In this document: one piece after another, positions 16,361 through 25,689 of the stretch
How the letters are laid out: each line of letters opens with the position of its first letter
Numbering within the stretch: position 1 is the stretch's first letter
DNA from: Anaerovibrio sp. JC8
GTDB lineage: Bacteria > Bacillota > Negativicutes > Selenomonadales > Selenomonadaceae
DNA: 46,873 bases
Reading direction: 5' to 3'
Assembly (NCBI RefSeq): GCF_002100115.1
Contig: NZ_ANBM01000017.1
Coordinates: 1 to 46,873 of the forward strand
The notes under the pieces: generated by a model
The model's database searches: none
What the model was told of the DNA's origin: nothing
The model's input: the letters and a program-made list of their open reading frames with translations, nothing else
Program-made: the position numbers and the translations under genes

Positions 16361-19300
16361 TTACCACATTCTTCTTAAGGTTATCGCCGCCATAATGTCT
16401 TTGTCATGGCTGCCCTTTTGGAGAGCCAAATCTCCTGCCAGGGTCCAGCCCGGGGCAAATTCTGCCTCCCCACCAAGGGACATAAGGAAATGAGTTTTAT
16501 CATTCTGTCCCTGCATTTCATAGCGGTTATTATCATCACCAATATAACCATAGGTGAATTTAGGGTCACTGCCGGCGAAAGCATGCTTAACCCCCAGACG
16601 CAGAGCGTAGCTGCCATTGCTCAAATACCGCTTGAACTCCACGCCGATGCCACCGGCAAAATAGGTATTGGACTTGCTGTCAACCCTTTGCCCGAAAATG
16701 CCGGCTCCACCCTCAGTGTAGCCATCCTGCCATAACTGGGATAACTGCATATTGGCATAAGGGCTGATATGCCATACCTTCATATTTTTGGCATTCAAAT
16801 CGTATTTATATTCTCCACCCAGCTCCAAAATACGGCTGTTATAATTAGCCTTGGCCTGTAAGCCAAGACCAGTTAGCTGACGGGTGAGGTCATTTTTTAT
16901 CCACCCATAATCCAGATAAACATAACCGTTATGAGGTCCATTGCTGTAGCCTCCATATAGACCAAGGCGGGTGTCCTTTACATTGTCGTGGGATAAATTG
17001 TCTGCAAAAGAGAATTGACTATAGCTGATGAAGGCACCTGCTCGCCAGTTTTTGCCATAGGCCCGGTCCCAGCCTCCGGCTAAAGTGGTTCCCTGATAGT
17101 AGCTGCTGCCGGTGCCATCGCCCCAATTACGGGCTACCTTGAACCAAAAATCATTGTCCACCGGCTGATCCAGCTTCATCTTCATGGTAGGATTCTTGCT
17201 GTTGTCATCCCCATCAAGTCCTGCCGTAGGAACAGCAACCTCCACATCCTTCTTGGCAAAGGCCTCACTAAGCCGTGAAGTGATAATGTGGCTGTTCATG
17301 GTATTTCTCTGAATGAGATTCATGGTATTTGGCACCGGGCTGGAGGCAATAGCCGTAAGGGCTTCCTTTGCCTCATTGCTATCCATACTATACAGTGGGC
17401 GCATTTCATTGACCCGGCTATCACCCTTGGCTGACAGATACATCTGCATATCCGTCATGGCATCGTATGCCTGCTGTTGAGTGTTATCTATAGGACCAAG
17501 ATTATTGGCTGCAGTGGTTTGTACTTTTATTTCATTGCCTTTCATTGTACCGGTGGTATTTAGCATACCTGATGCCGCATAAGGTGTTGTGGCATTGCCA
17601 ATGGTGCCGTTTATTGCCGTAGCAGTCAGCACCGTCATTTCTTCATCCGGCAAGGCATTGGATACGGATATCATGGAACCATTCACATTAGCCGTACCAG
17701 TTACTGCGATATTGCCCTTTTCACCGCCGGCATATCCCGACAATGTTCCATCAGATACCAGATTACCGTTAATTATCATATCCTTATCTGAACTGGACGC
17801 CCCAATGACTCCATGATTGATAAACTGGCCTGTGGTTTTATCGCTAAAGCCATCTGCCATACTGGAGGTCATATCATTAACTGTATAGGTGCCGCCATAA
17901 AGCTGAGCCCCCTTTGCCACATTCACATTTACCACATTGGCTGTTCCCCCATAATTCAGGGTTCCGGCATTAACATTCAGCTTCATGTTGTCTTTACCGG
18001 TAATATTGCCATTATAGCTTATATTGCTGTTAAAATTCAGATTGGTTACTAAATCCGGAATATACTTGCTGTACTCATAACCATTTTTTTCAAACTTGTT
18101 ATTGTATTGTATACGAAGAACATCCCGATTCTTGTCATCTCCGTCATAAGCCCCCTCAAAGGCTTCATCTCCAAAATGCTTCCAATTAGAGGTTATATTG
18201 CCCTGAATGCTGGCCCCACTGTTTATATTAATATTCTTCACAAAGGCATTTTTTCCAATATAAATGGCATTTTCCTTACCCACCAGGGTGCCGGACAGAT
18301 TATAGTTTTCCACCAGTGCACCATTTAATTCCTGAGAGTTTGAATTATATAGGTCGGCATTCATTTTAGTCAGTGGCAGATTGTCGGCCTTAACTATTGT
18401 GCCGGATATGCTCGGGTCCAGTGTATTATAGCCTGCCACTGCCCGCTTATAGCGGATATAGGAACCACGATATTCATCCAGAGCACCATTGGAGCTGGAC
18501 CCAAAATCAAACCTCATGGCTGTACCACCATCACCAGTAGCAGTTACCGTACCGGCCTGCTCCACATTCTGCCCACTTCCATAGGCAATAAGAACTCCAT
18601 TTCCCCTATAACCATCAGCATGAATTTCAGTATTTGCCGGAATAGTCAGCTCAGTATCGGCACCGTCCACCCGAATGCCGGTTGCACCAATACCTTTTGT
18701 AAGAATATTGGCCGCCTGGGTTACGGTATTATTTGAGCCATGGATGTGCAAGCCAATTCCTAAATTAACATCACTATAGGTATTATCCAGATAAGCAGTA
18801 CCATCCTTATTACGGGCAAAATATCCCTGTGTATTAATAATATTTTCACCTCTGGTGTAAATAGAACGTCCAAAATATGCCTTGCGGTCTATTTTGTAGC
18901 CCAAATCCTGCATTACGGCTATCTCCACCTCCATTAAGGACGTATAGTTGCTGTATAGCCGATGACTCATCATACCGGCTGTTTGCAGGTGGCTGCCATC
19001 GAATCCAGTACTTTCCCAGCCATTAACCGGCAAGCCACTTACCCCAAAGAATTTGGCACCATCCAGGGCTTCAAGCACATGCTCGCCACTAAAATAGGCA
19101 TACCCATAGCCAGCCGTGTCCACTGTATCATCTACTATAAAGAAGTCCTCCGGCTGTAAATCCGGTTTTTTCTTTTTTAACTCGTTAAACATTTGGGTTG
19201 TGACTATTTGCATACCGCCCTTGGCCGGGTTGCCGTTTTGATCGTACAGATGCATTGTCCAGGATGTTTGATCTGTAATGTTCTTAACAAAATATACATC

Positions 19301-20011
19301 CTTTCCCTTAAAATCTCTGGCTGCAAAAAATCCCAAGGCGTGGGCCAATTCGTGGCGAAAGGTTCCCACATAATCAGTGGACTGCTCGTTGGTAGGCAAT
19401 ACTGTATCTGCATCAACCCACCAGCCGTTTACACTGCCCTTACGATTGGCCCCAGTATATGCACCCACATTTATATTACTATATCCGTAATTTCCAGCCG
19501 GGGTTACACCAGTTTTGGCGTTTTCGTAGGTCAGGGCCTCCAATCCATAATTATCTACTATCAGTGATTTTATATATAATTGTTCAGGCTTGTTATAAAG
19601 TTTTTTCCCATCAGAGTTAAAGGAAATGCTGGCGGCATACGCATTTTGGTCATAATCTCCATTAACAAATATCTGCCATGGCTGGGTATTTTTTGCCCCC
19701 GGGCCCAGCATTTCCGACCAATAGGAGGTGCTTTTTTCTGTAGCATTAACCAGCTGTTCAGCCAAATTGTATTTTGATGGTTCTACCAGCCATTCCTTAC
19801 CAGTCTTACCAGGTGTGCCAATACCACAGCCCTGCCGCATAATAGCCAACTGAGCAAATGGGTTCGTGTCATATTTCACATCAATTACATTCGTATAAGG
19901 CGATTCCTCAGCCATAGAAATAGGAGATACAACCATACAGCCCGTGAAAATGAGGGCTGTCAAAAGGGCTTCCCTTTTCTTTGATAATTTGTTCTTCTTT
20001 AATTTCTTCAT
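16361..20011 (-). CDS. AT2: autotransporter with leishmanolysin (M8)-like metalloprotease domain
   Basis: 1216 residues. Signal peptide to about residue 34 (SMA/EE); a Cys in the hydrophobic core (FTGC) looks slightly lipobox-like but the later AxA-type site and the C-terminal barrel argue against a lipoprotein. Protease domain: RHELAHALGFF with His220, Glu221, His224 (strikingly like the leishmanolysin HEMAHALGF site), third-ligand candidate His341 in GSHLQTAG, Met-turn MMSH (347-350), MQDLGY. Beta-helix passenger follows, then linker and barrel of about 267 residues ending LRRMW. ATG 20011 is used because AGAGGTG precedes it by six bases; the upstream in-frame GTG is part of that ribosome site. 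The barrel-coding DNA 16649-17540 is nearly identical to AT3. Probably co-transcribed with AT3 upstream (69-base gap). Confidence 0.9.
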   Translation of the reverse strand: MKKLKKNKLSKKREALLTALIFTGCMVVSPISMAEESPYTNVIDVKYDTNPFAQLAIMRQGCGIGTPGKTGKEWLVEPSKYNLAEQLVNATEKSTSYWSEMLGPGAKNTQPWQIFVNGDYDQNAYAASISFNSDGKKLYNKPEQLYIKSLIVDNYGLEALTYENAKTGVTPAGNYGYSNINVGAYTGANRKGSVNGWWVDADTVLPTNEQSTDYVGTFRHELAHALGFFAARDFKGKDVYFVKNITDQTSWTMHLYDQNGNPAKGGMQIVTTQMFNELKKKKPDLQPEDFFIVDDTVDTAGYGYAYFSGEHVLEALDGAKFFGVSGLPVNGWESTGFDGSHLQTAGMMSHRLYSNYTSLMEVEIAVMQDLGYKIDRKAYFGRSIYTRGENIINTQGYFARNKDGTAYLDNTYSDVNLGIGLHIHGSNNTVTQAANILTKGIGATGIRVDGADTELTIPANTEIHADGYRGNGVLIAYGSGQNVEQAGTVTATGDGGTAMRFDFGSSSNGALDEYRGSYIRYKRAVAGYNTLDPSISGTIVKADNLPLTKMNADLYNSNSQELNGALVENYNLSGTLVGKENAIYIGKNAFVKNININSGASIQGNITSNWKHFGDEAFEGAYDGDDKNRDVLRIQYNNKFEKNGYEYSKYIPDLVTNLNFNSNISYNGNITGKDNMKLNVNAGTLNYGGTANVVNVNVAKGAQLYGGTYTVNDMTSSMADGFSDKTTGQFINHGVIGASSSDKDMIINGNLVSDGTLSGYAGGEKGNIAVTGTANVNGSMISVSNALPDEEMTVLTATAINGTIGNATTPYAASGMLNTTGTMKGNEIKVQTTAANNLGPIDNTQQQAYDAMTDMQMYLSAKGDSRVNEMRPLYSMDSNEAKEALTAIASSPVPNTMNLIQRNTMNSHIITSRLSEAFAKKDVEVAVPTAGLDGDDNSKNPTMKMKLDQPVDNDFWFKVARNWGDGTGSSYYQGTTLAGGWDRAYGKNWRAGAFISYSQFSFADNLSHDNVKDTRLGLYGGYSNGPHNGYVYLDYGWIKNDLTRQLTGLGLQAKANYNSRILELGGEYKYDLNAKNMKVWHISPYANMQLSQLWQDGYTEGGAGIFGQRVDSKSNTYFAGGIGVEFKRYLSNGSYALRLGVKHAFAGSDPKFTYGYIGDDNNRYEMQGQNDKTHFLMSLGGEAEFAPGWTLAGDLALQKGSHDKDIMAAITLRRMW
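16649..17540 (-). repeat. Near-identical barrel tract, AT2 copy
   Basis: 892 bases matching 20369-21260 in AT3 at a constant offset of 3720; I count four mismatches (at 16863, 16984, 17020, 17253). Identity drops sharply on both sides. It covers most of the barrel and the preceding linker. Confidence 0.9.
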
Positions 20012-20080
20012 TATATTCACCTCTATGCCAGTTGAGGTACATTCTCAAAGTGCACGGCCCTATATCATTTTCGTACAAAA

Positions 20081-23000
20081 TTACCACATTCTTCTTAAGG
20101 TAACTGCTGCCATAATATCCTTGTCATGGCTGCCCTTTTGGAAAGCCAAATCTCCGGCCAGGGTCCAGCCCGGGGCAAATTCAGCTTCGCCACCCAGGGA
20201 CATAACAAAATGGGTCTTGTCATTCTGGCCACGAAGCTCGTAGCTGTGGGTAGTATCACCAACATAACCGTAGGTGAGTTTAGGGTCACTGCCCGCAAAG
20301 GCGTGCTTTACTCCCAGCCTCATGCCATAGCTGCCATTGCTCAGATAGCGCTTGAATTCAATACCAAGGCCACCGGCAAAATAGGTATTGGACTTGCTGT
20401 CAACCCTTTGCCCGAAAATGCCGGCTCCACCCTCAGTGTAGCCATCCTGCCATAACTGGGATAACTGCATATTGGCATAAGGGCTGATATGCCATACCTT
20501 CATATTTTTGGCATTCAAATCGTATTTATATTCTCCACCCAGCTCCAAAATACGGCTGTTATAATTAGCCTTGGCCTGTAAGGCAAGACCAGTTAGCTGA
20601 CGGGTGAGGTCATTTTTTATCCACCCATAATCCAGATAAACATAACCGTTATGAGGTCCATTGCTGTAGCCTCCATATAGACCAAGGCGGGTGTCCTTTA
20701 CATCGTCGTGGGATAAATTGTCTGCAAAAGAGAATTGACCATAGCTGATGAAGGCACCTGCTCGCCAGTTTTTGCCATAGGCCCGGTCCCAGCCTCCGGC
20801 TAAAGTGGTTCCCTGATAGTAGCTGCTGCCGGTGCCATCGCCCCAATTACGGGCTACCTTGAACCAAAAATCATTGTCCACCGGCTGATCCAGCTTCATC
20901 TTCATGGTAGGATTCTTGCTGTTGTCATCCCCATCAAGTCCTGCCGTAGGAACAGCAACCTCCACATCCTTCCTGGCAAAGGCCTCACTAAGCCGTGAAG
21001 TGATAATGTGGCTGTTCATGGTATTTCTCTGAATGAGATTCATGGTATTTGGCACCGGGCTGGAGGCAATAGCCGTAAGGGCTTCCTTTGCCTCATTGCT
21101 ATCCATACTATACAGTGGGCGCATTTCATTGACCCGGCTATCACCCTTGGCTGACAGATACATCTGCATATCCGTCATGGCATCGTATGCCTGCTGTTGA
21201 GTGTTATCTATAGGACCAAGATTATTGGCTGCAGTGGTTTGTACTTTTATTTCATTGCCTGTCACTTTGCCGATGGTATTCAGCATACCCGTGGCAGTAT
21301 ATGGTGTTGTGGAATTTTCAAGCGTACCGTTTATTGCATTGGCCCGTAAAACGGTAAATTCTTCATTTGGCAGGGCATTTGTGGCAGATGCTATGGATCC
21401 ATTCACATTTGCGTTACCATCAATCACAAGTTGGCCATTGGAGCCTCCACCATAGCCACGCAGTACTCCATCGGACACCAGAGTACCTTTTATGGTCATG
21501 TCACTTGTTGCACTGTTGGCCCCAATGATACCATGATTAATGAACTGGCCAGTGGTGCCATCGCTAAAGCCCTCTGCCATACTGGAGGTCATATCATTTA
21601 CGGTGAAGCTGCCCCCAAGTAATGCAGCCTCCTTAGCTACATTGACATTTACCACATTGGCAGTTCCCCCATAAATCATGGTACCGGCATTAACATTCAG
21701 CTTCATGTTGTCAGCACCATTTATATCTTCATCATATTTCAGATCTGTATTGACATTCAGGTTCGTCACCAAATCAGGTATATACTTATAGTATTCATAG
21801 CCATTTTTTTCCATTTTGCCATTATACTGAATACGCAGCAAATCACGTTTAGCACCACTACGGTAATAGGCTCCTTCATAGACAGAAGCTCCAAAATGCT
21901 TCCAATCAGAGGTTATATTGCCAGTTATATGGGCACCGGAATTTACATTGATATTATGTACAAAAGCATTTTTGCCAATATAAATGGCATTAGCGCCACC
22001 GGACAAGCTCCCTGATAAATTATATTCACTTATCAATGGGGCTCCCAGCTCCGGTGCATAATTATCCATATCCTTTTTATCATTGTATTTTACATTCTTA
22101 GCAGTGGTTATGGTGCCTTGGTCTTCTACATCCCTGTCATAGTAAATATAGGAGCCACAATAGATTTCGTCAGCCCCCAGCATATTGGAGCCAAAATCAA
22201 AGCGTACACCACTGCCCTTCTGGCCATTGGCAGTAACGGTTCCCTGTTGGTTAAAGACCTGATTGCCACCATAGGATACCAATACGCCTACGCCATCCTC
22301 ACCATCGGCATGAATTTCATACCCCTGGGCCAGAGTCAGTTTATTATCCGTTCCACTTACCCAAATACCAACTGCCCCATTGCCCATGGTAAAAACATTA
22401 GCCGCCTGGGTAATATCATTATTGGTGCCATAAATATGAAGACCTACCCCAAAAGGAATGGTGCTGTATTCGTTGATATAGTCTGAACCAGCACTATTAC
22501 GAGCTGAATAACCATTGGTATTGGTAAAGGTCAGATTGTCATTATAGATGGAATAACCAAAATGAGCCCGCCGATCAAAGTTATAGCCTATATCCTGCAA
22601 CGCGGCCAGCTCCACCTCATTAAATATTGTCATATTGCGGTACTCATTATGGCTCATAAGGCTGTTTAGCCCAAAATGCCCCAAATCCAATACTACCTTT
22701 TCATCTGTATTTGTTTCCCAGGTTCTCAATGGCAGACCGTCAACCCCATCAAAGGTCCGTCCATTTAATACCTTGGATACATTATCACCTATAAAATACG
22801 CGTTGCCTGACCGTGGATTATCCGATTTAAACTTATCGTCCAATTTATTATCCAAAATGAAAAAATCTGATGGCTTAAGAGTAGGGTCAGCAGCCTGACG
22901 ACGTTCAAACTCCTTTGACGTTATTATCAGCTGATTTGGTTGGGACCGGTTAAGATTCTGATCATAGACATGATCCGCATACGTATTATTCTTGCCTAAT

Positions 23001-23758
23001 CTTACCGGAAAATAATATACAGTAGTACCATCCTTATCTACCACCGGATTGCCATCCTTATCCGTCTCTACATTTACTTGGGAAATAATTCCCAAGGAAT
23101 GGCCTACTTCATGACGTATCATGGCTACACCATCAGCAGCCTGCTCATTATCCGGCAATATGGCATTTCCCTTCATCCACCAGCCATCTGTGGAGCCCTC
23201 CCGCTTTGCTCCCATATACTGTCCAAGCATGATAGTGCCATAGGCCCCATTATCCACCAGCTGACCATTTTCATAGATTTTTTTATCCGCACCAGTTTCA
23301 AATTTTAATATATTTACATCATTTAAATCCCGTAGCCCCTGAAGATACTCTTCAAAATATGGCTGAATGGTAAAGCTGCCCTTATCGAAGGCATAAAAAC
23401 CAGCATAGGCATTTTTTTCCTTGGCTATACCAGCCACAAAAAACTGGGCCGGGTGAGTTATTGTAGTATTTGGAGCCAAAATATCAGCCCAATACTGTAT
23501 TCCCTTTATAATGCCGTTCTTATTATCATCACTTATGGTCATAGGGTTCTTGCCTATTATGCCATCGAAAAAAATATAGTTTTTTATCTGTTCCCGGGTA
23601 ACATCCGTATCATCAATAATATTTACGACAAAAACCTCTTTATTGCCACTGTTAATTTCATCACCTGCACTGGCTACGGACATTGATAAAATCCCCAGTA
23701 AAACTGATGCTGTTAAAGCACATAAACGTTTATGAGATAATCTTCCTGCTTTCTTCAT
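20081..23758 (-). CDS. AT3: divergent autotransporter metalloprotease with mosaic barrel
   Basis: 1225 residues, first gene of the island. Signal peptide to about residue 31 (VASA/GD). The protease domain is the most divergent of the four: IRHEVGHSLG (His216, Glu217, His220), then a longer insertion (141 residues) to His361 in DLGHFGLN, Met-turn LMSH (367-370), LQDIGY. GWWMKGNAILPDNEQ precedes the zinc site as in the others. Passenger keeps GVGVLVSYG, RFDFGS and IYIGKNAFVHNI blocks. The barrel is a mosaic: 20369-21260 is almost identical to AT2, whereas roughly the last 90 codons (YGYVGDT, YELRGQNDKTHFVM) match AT1. ATG 23758 has GAGGTG upstream. Its leader carries a long inverted repeat (23862-23890). 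Different protease sequence on a shared barrel suggests different substrates. Confidence 0.9.
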   Translation of the reverse strand: MKKAGRLSHKRLCALTASVLLGILSMSVASAGDEINSGNKEVFVVNIIDDTDVTREQIKNYIFFDGIIGKNPMTISDDNKNGIIKGIQYWADILAPNTTITHPAQFFVAGIAKEKNAYAGFYAFDKGSFTIQPYFEEYLQGLRDLNDVNILKFETGADKKIYENGQLVDNGAYGTIMLGQYMGAKREGSTDGWWMKGNAILPDNEQAADGVAMIRHEVGHSLGIISQVNVETDKDGNPVVDKDGTTVYYFPVRLGKNNTYADHVYDQNLNRSQPNQLIITSKEFERRQAADPTLKPSDFFILDNKLDDKFKSDNPRSGNAYFIGDNVSKVLNGRTFDGVDGLPLRTWETNTDEKVVLDLGHFGLNSLMSHNEYRNMTIFNEVELAALQDIGYNFDRRAHFGYSIYNDNLTFTNTNGYSARNSAGSDYINEYSTIPFGVGLHIYGTNNDITQAANVFTMGNGAVGIWVSGTDNKLTLAQGYEIHADGEDGVGVLVSYGGNQVFNQQGTVTANGQKGSGVRFDFGSNMLGADEIYCGSYIYYDRDVEDQGTITTAKNVKYNDKKDMDNYAPELGAPLISEYNLSGSLSGGANAIYIGKNAFVHNINVNSGAHITGNITSDWKHFGASVYEGAYYRSGAKRDLLRIQYNGKMEKNGYEYYKYIPDLVTNLNVNTDLKYDEDINGADNMKLNVNAGTMIYGGTANVVNVNVAKEAALLGGSFTVNDMTSSMAEGFSDGTTGQFINHGIIGANSATSDMTIKGTLVSDGVLRGYGGGSNGQLVIDGNANVNGSIASATNALPNEEFTVLRANAINGTLENSTTPYTATGMLNTIGKVTGNEIKVQTTAANNLGPIDNTQQQAYDAMTDMQMYLSAKGDSRVNEMRPLYSMDSNEAKEALTAIASSPVPNTMNLIQRNTMNSHIITSRLSEAFARKDVEVAVPTAGLDGDDNSKNPTMKMKLDQPVDNDFWFKVARNWGDGTGSSYYQGTTLAGGWDRAYGKNWRAGAFISYGQFSFADNLSHDDVKDTRLGLYGGYSNGPHNGYVYLDYGWIKNDLTRQLTGLALQAKANYNSRILELGGEYKYDLNAKNMKVWHISPYANMQLSQLWQDGYTEGGAGIFGQRVDSKSNTYFAGGLGIEFKRYLSNGSYGMRLGVKHAFAGSDPKLTYGYVGDTTHSYELRGQNDKTHFVMSLGGEAEFAPGWTLAGDLAFQKGSHDKDIMAAVTLRRMW
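20369..21260 (-). repeat. Near-identical barrel tract, AT3 copy
   Basis: Partner of 16649-17540 (four mismatches seen in 892 bases). On the low-coordinate side the sequence switches abruptly to an AT1-like version: at 20161-20340 I count seven differences from AT1 (offset 7917) against well over twenty from AT2. Confidence 0.9.
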
Positions 23759-23861
23759 ATATATCACACCTCACGTTAAACACCAAACAATAGACTACTT
23801 TAAAATTATTCTTCATTCATGGGGCTTTATCCTGCTACAATGATATGTTCATTAAACCCCA

Positions 23862-23890
23862 TTTGTTTACAATGTATCCCTGTAAACAAA
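23862..23890. promoter_or_regulatory. Long inverted repeat upstream of the autotransporter island
   Basis: TTTGTTTACA / TGTAAACAAA: perfect 10-base arms, nine-base spacer. It begins at the T run of the trpS terminator and lies about 105 bases before the AT3 start. A further ATGGGG/CCCCAT pair (arms near 23819 and 23857) follows toward AT3. Candidate operator or leader hairpin controlling the island; I found no convincing promoter boxes for AT3. Confidence 0.55.
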
Positions 23891-23914
23891 AAAGGCACCC
23901 ATAACGGGTGCCTT
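23885..23914 (-). terminator. Rho-independent terminator after trpS
   Basis: Stem AAGGCACCC/GGGTGCCTT (23892-23900 with 23906-23914) followed on the minus strand by TTTTTTGTTT, 12 bases after the trpS stop. It separates the core gene series from the autotransporter island. Confidence 0.88.
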
Positions 23915-23926
23915 CATAATTTAATA

Positions 23927-25015
23927 TTATCCCTTGTACTTTTCTGTCTGGGCCTTGATAAGCTCTTCATCAGCGAAGTAGTTTATCTTCATGGCATTCT
24001 TCACATCCTGCAGGGTGTTTTCTGCCACACGTCTTGCCTCGGCGCTGCCGGCCTTCAGAATCTCATATACACCGGCAATGTCCTTTTCGTACTCCTTGCG
24101 GCGGGCACGAATTGGCTCCAGCTCCTCCTGAAGAATGCTGTTCAGGAACTTCTTGATCTTTACGTCACCAAGACCGCCACGGGTATAGTGATCCTTCAGC
24201 TCGTCAAGGCTCTTGTACTCTGGGAGATACTTCTCAAAATGCTCCGGCTTGCTGAAGGCATCAAGATAAGTAAATACTGCATTGCCCTCCACATGGCCAG
24301 GGTCAGATACCTTGATATGGGTAGGGTCAGTGTACATATCCATAACCTTCTTGCGAACGGTTTCCGCATCATCGGACAGATAAATGCAGTTGCCAATGGA
24401 CTTGGACATCTTGGCCTTGCCATCAGTACCAGGCAGGCGGCGGCAGGTCTCATTCTCAGGCAGCATAATCTCAGGCTCAACCAAAGCCTCACCGCCATAA
24501 ATCATGTTAAAGCGGCGAACGATTTCCTTGGTCTGCTCCAGCATTGGCAGCTGGTCCTCACCAACCGGTACCAAGGTAGCCTTAAAGGCTGTAATATCAG
24601 AAGCCTGGCTGATAGGATAGGTAAAGAAGCCCACCGGAATGCTCTTTTCAAAGTTCTTCTGCTGAATCTCAGCCTTAACCGTAGGATTTCTCTCCACACG
24701 GCTGACAGAAACCAGATTCATGTAGTAGGTGGTCAGCTCAGTAAGCTGAGGCACCTGGGACTGAATGAACAGAGTGGATTTAGCCGGGTCAAGACCTACA
24801 GACAGATAGTCCAGGGCTACCTCCAGAATATTCTGGCGAACCTTCTCCGGATTCTCAAAATTATCAGTCAATGCCTGTACATCGGCAATCATGATATAAA
24901 TCTTGTCAAACTCCCCGGAATTCTGCAGCTCCACACGACGCTTCAAAGAGCCCACATAGTGGCCAATGTGCAGTCTCCCGGTTGGTCTGTCACCAGTTAA
25001 AATAATCTTTTCCAT
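23927..25015 (-). CDS. trpS: Tryptophanyl-tRNA synthetase
   Basis: Class I synthetase charging tRNA(Trp). 362 residues. HIGH motif is canonical (LHIGH, residues 16-19) and KMSKS at 202-206; [17 protein letters not shown] and [16 protein letters not shown] are family blocks. ATG 25015 chosen because family proteins start at [20 protein letters not shown] lies about 11 bases upstream. Last gene of the long collinear series, 31 bases after the M50 gene, and followed by a strong terminator. No T-box leader is visible, in keeping with expression from an upstream promoter. Confidence 0.97.
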   Translation of the reverse strand: MEKIILTGDRPTGRLHIGHYVGSLKRRVELQNSGEFDKIYIMIADVQALTDNFENPEKVRQNILEVALDYLSVGLDPAKSTLFIQSQVPQLTELTTYYMNLVSVSRVERNPTVKAEIQQKNFEKSIPVGFFTYPISQASDITAFKATLVPVGEDQLPMLEQTKEIVRRFNMIYGGEALVEPEIMLPENETCRRLPGTDGKAKMSKSIGNCIYLSDDAETVRKKVMDMYTDPTHIKVSDPGHVEGNAVFTYLDAFSKPEHFEKYLPEYKSLDELKDHYTRGGLGDVKIKKFLNSILQEELEPIRARRKEYEKDIAGVYEILKAGSAEARRVAENTLQDVKNAMKINYFADEELIKAQTEKYKG

Positions 25016-25046
25016 TTTTATATAAACCCCTCTCAAAATTGAATAA

Positions 25047-25676
25047 TTACAGAATAAGTGCCGTCAGTATCGCTTCATAAGTGCCCAAAATCAAACTGGA
25101 CAATGGAATCAGAATATAGTGAAGCACAGGCGTCATCATTATTACAATAAGAATAATAAAGCCATATCTTTCCAGACCCATGTATTTATAGGCCAGCTCC
25201 CCTGGCAGGAACTCCATCACAATCTTGGAGCCATCCAGCGGTGGCAAAGGAATGAGATTAAAAATACCAAAATTGATATTAAAAAGCACAATCATGGAAA
25301 GTACTGTCTTGGCACCTACAGATGTAAGCATGCCAAGCTTAAACAGAACCATCATTATTGCAAGGGCCACAAAGGCAACAATAAAGTTTGCCGCCGGACC
25401 TGCCAAGGCCACCAGTATATTTCCCTTTTTCATATCCTTAAAATTCCGGGGATTGACCATAACCGGCTTGGCCCAACCAAAGTGGGCTATCATCAGCATA
25501 ATAAAACCGATAATATCAATATGTGCCAATGGATTCAAGGTCAGACGGCCCGTAAGCCTTGGAGTAAAATCCCCCATGGCCACAGCCACCCGGGCATGGG
25601 CATATTCATGGAGAACCAATGCCAACAGCAGACCCGGCAATCCGGCTATAAAACTCATTAAATTAAAATCAAACAT
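25047..25676 (-). CDS. Site-2-protease-family (M50) membrane metalloprotease
   Basis: Small polytopic protein of 209 residues in the M50 family group often annotated YwhC/rhomboid-independent S2P. Zinc site HEYAH (His23, Glu24, His27) within the first membrane helix, and the second motif [12 protein letters not shown] with Asp148. Four to six hydrophobic segments. No PDZ domain, so unlike RseP/SpoIVFB its regulation and substrate are unclear. Ribosome site GGAGG is ideal. It lies 13 bases after the nudix gene and before trpS. Confidence 0.92.
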   Translation of the reverse strand: MFDFNLMSFIAGLPGLLLALVLHEYAHARVAVAMGDFTPRLTGRLTLNPLAHIDIIGFIMLMIAHFGWAKPVMVNPRNFKDMKKGNILVALAGPAANFIVAFVALAIMMVLFKLGMLTSVGAKTVLSMIVLFNINFGIFNLIPLPPLDGSKIVMEFLPGELAYKYMGLERYGFIILIVIMMTPVLHYILIPLSSLILGTYEAILTALIL

Positions 25677-25689
25677 AAATCCTCCAATA

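Noticed and set aside
19901-19960. Lipobox-like FTGC in the AT2 signal peptide
   Set aside because: Phe at -3 is unusual, a later signal-peptidase I site is better, and the other copies lack the Cys.
23759-23926. Possible T-box or other riboswitch near trpS
   Set aside because: This region is downstream of trpS on its own strand and lacks T-box features; the hairpin nearest trpS is its terminator.
23819-25000. A 393-codon plus-strand frame opposite trpS
   Set aside because: It mirrors trpS, begins inside the AT3 leader and has no ribosome site.
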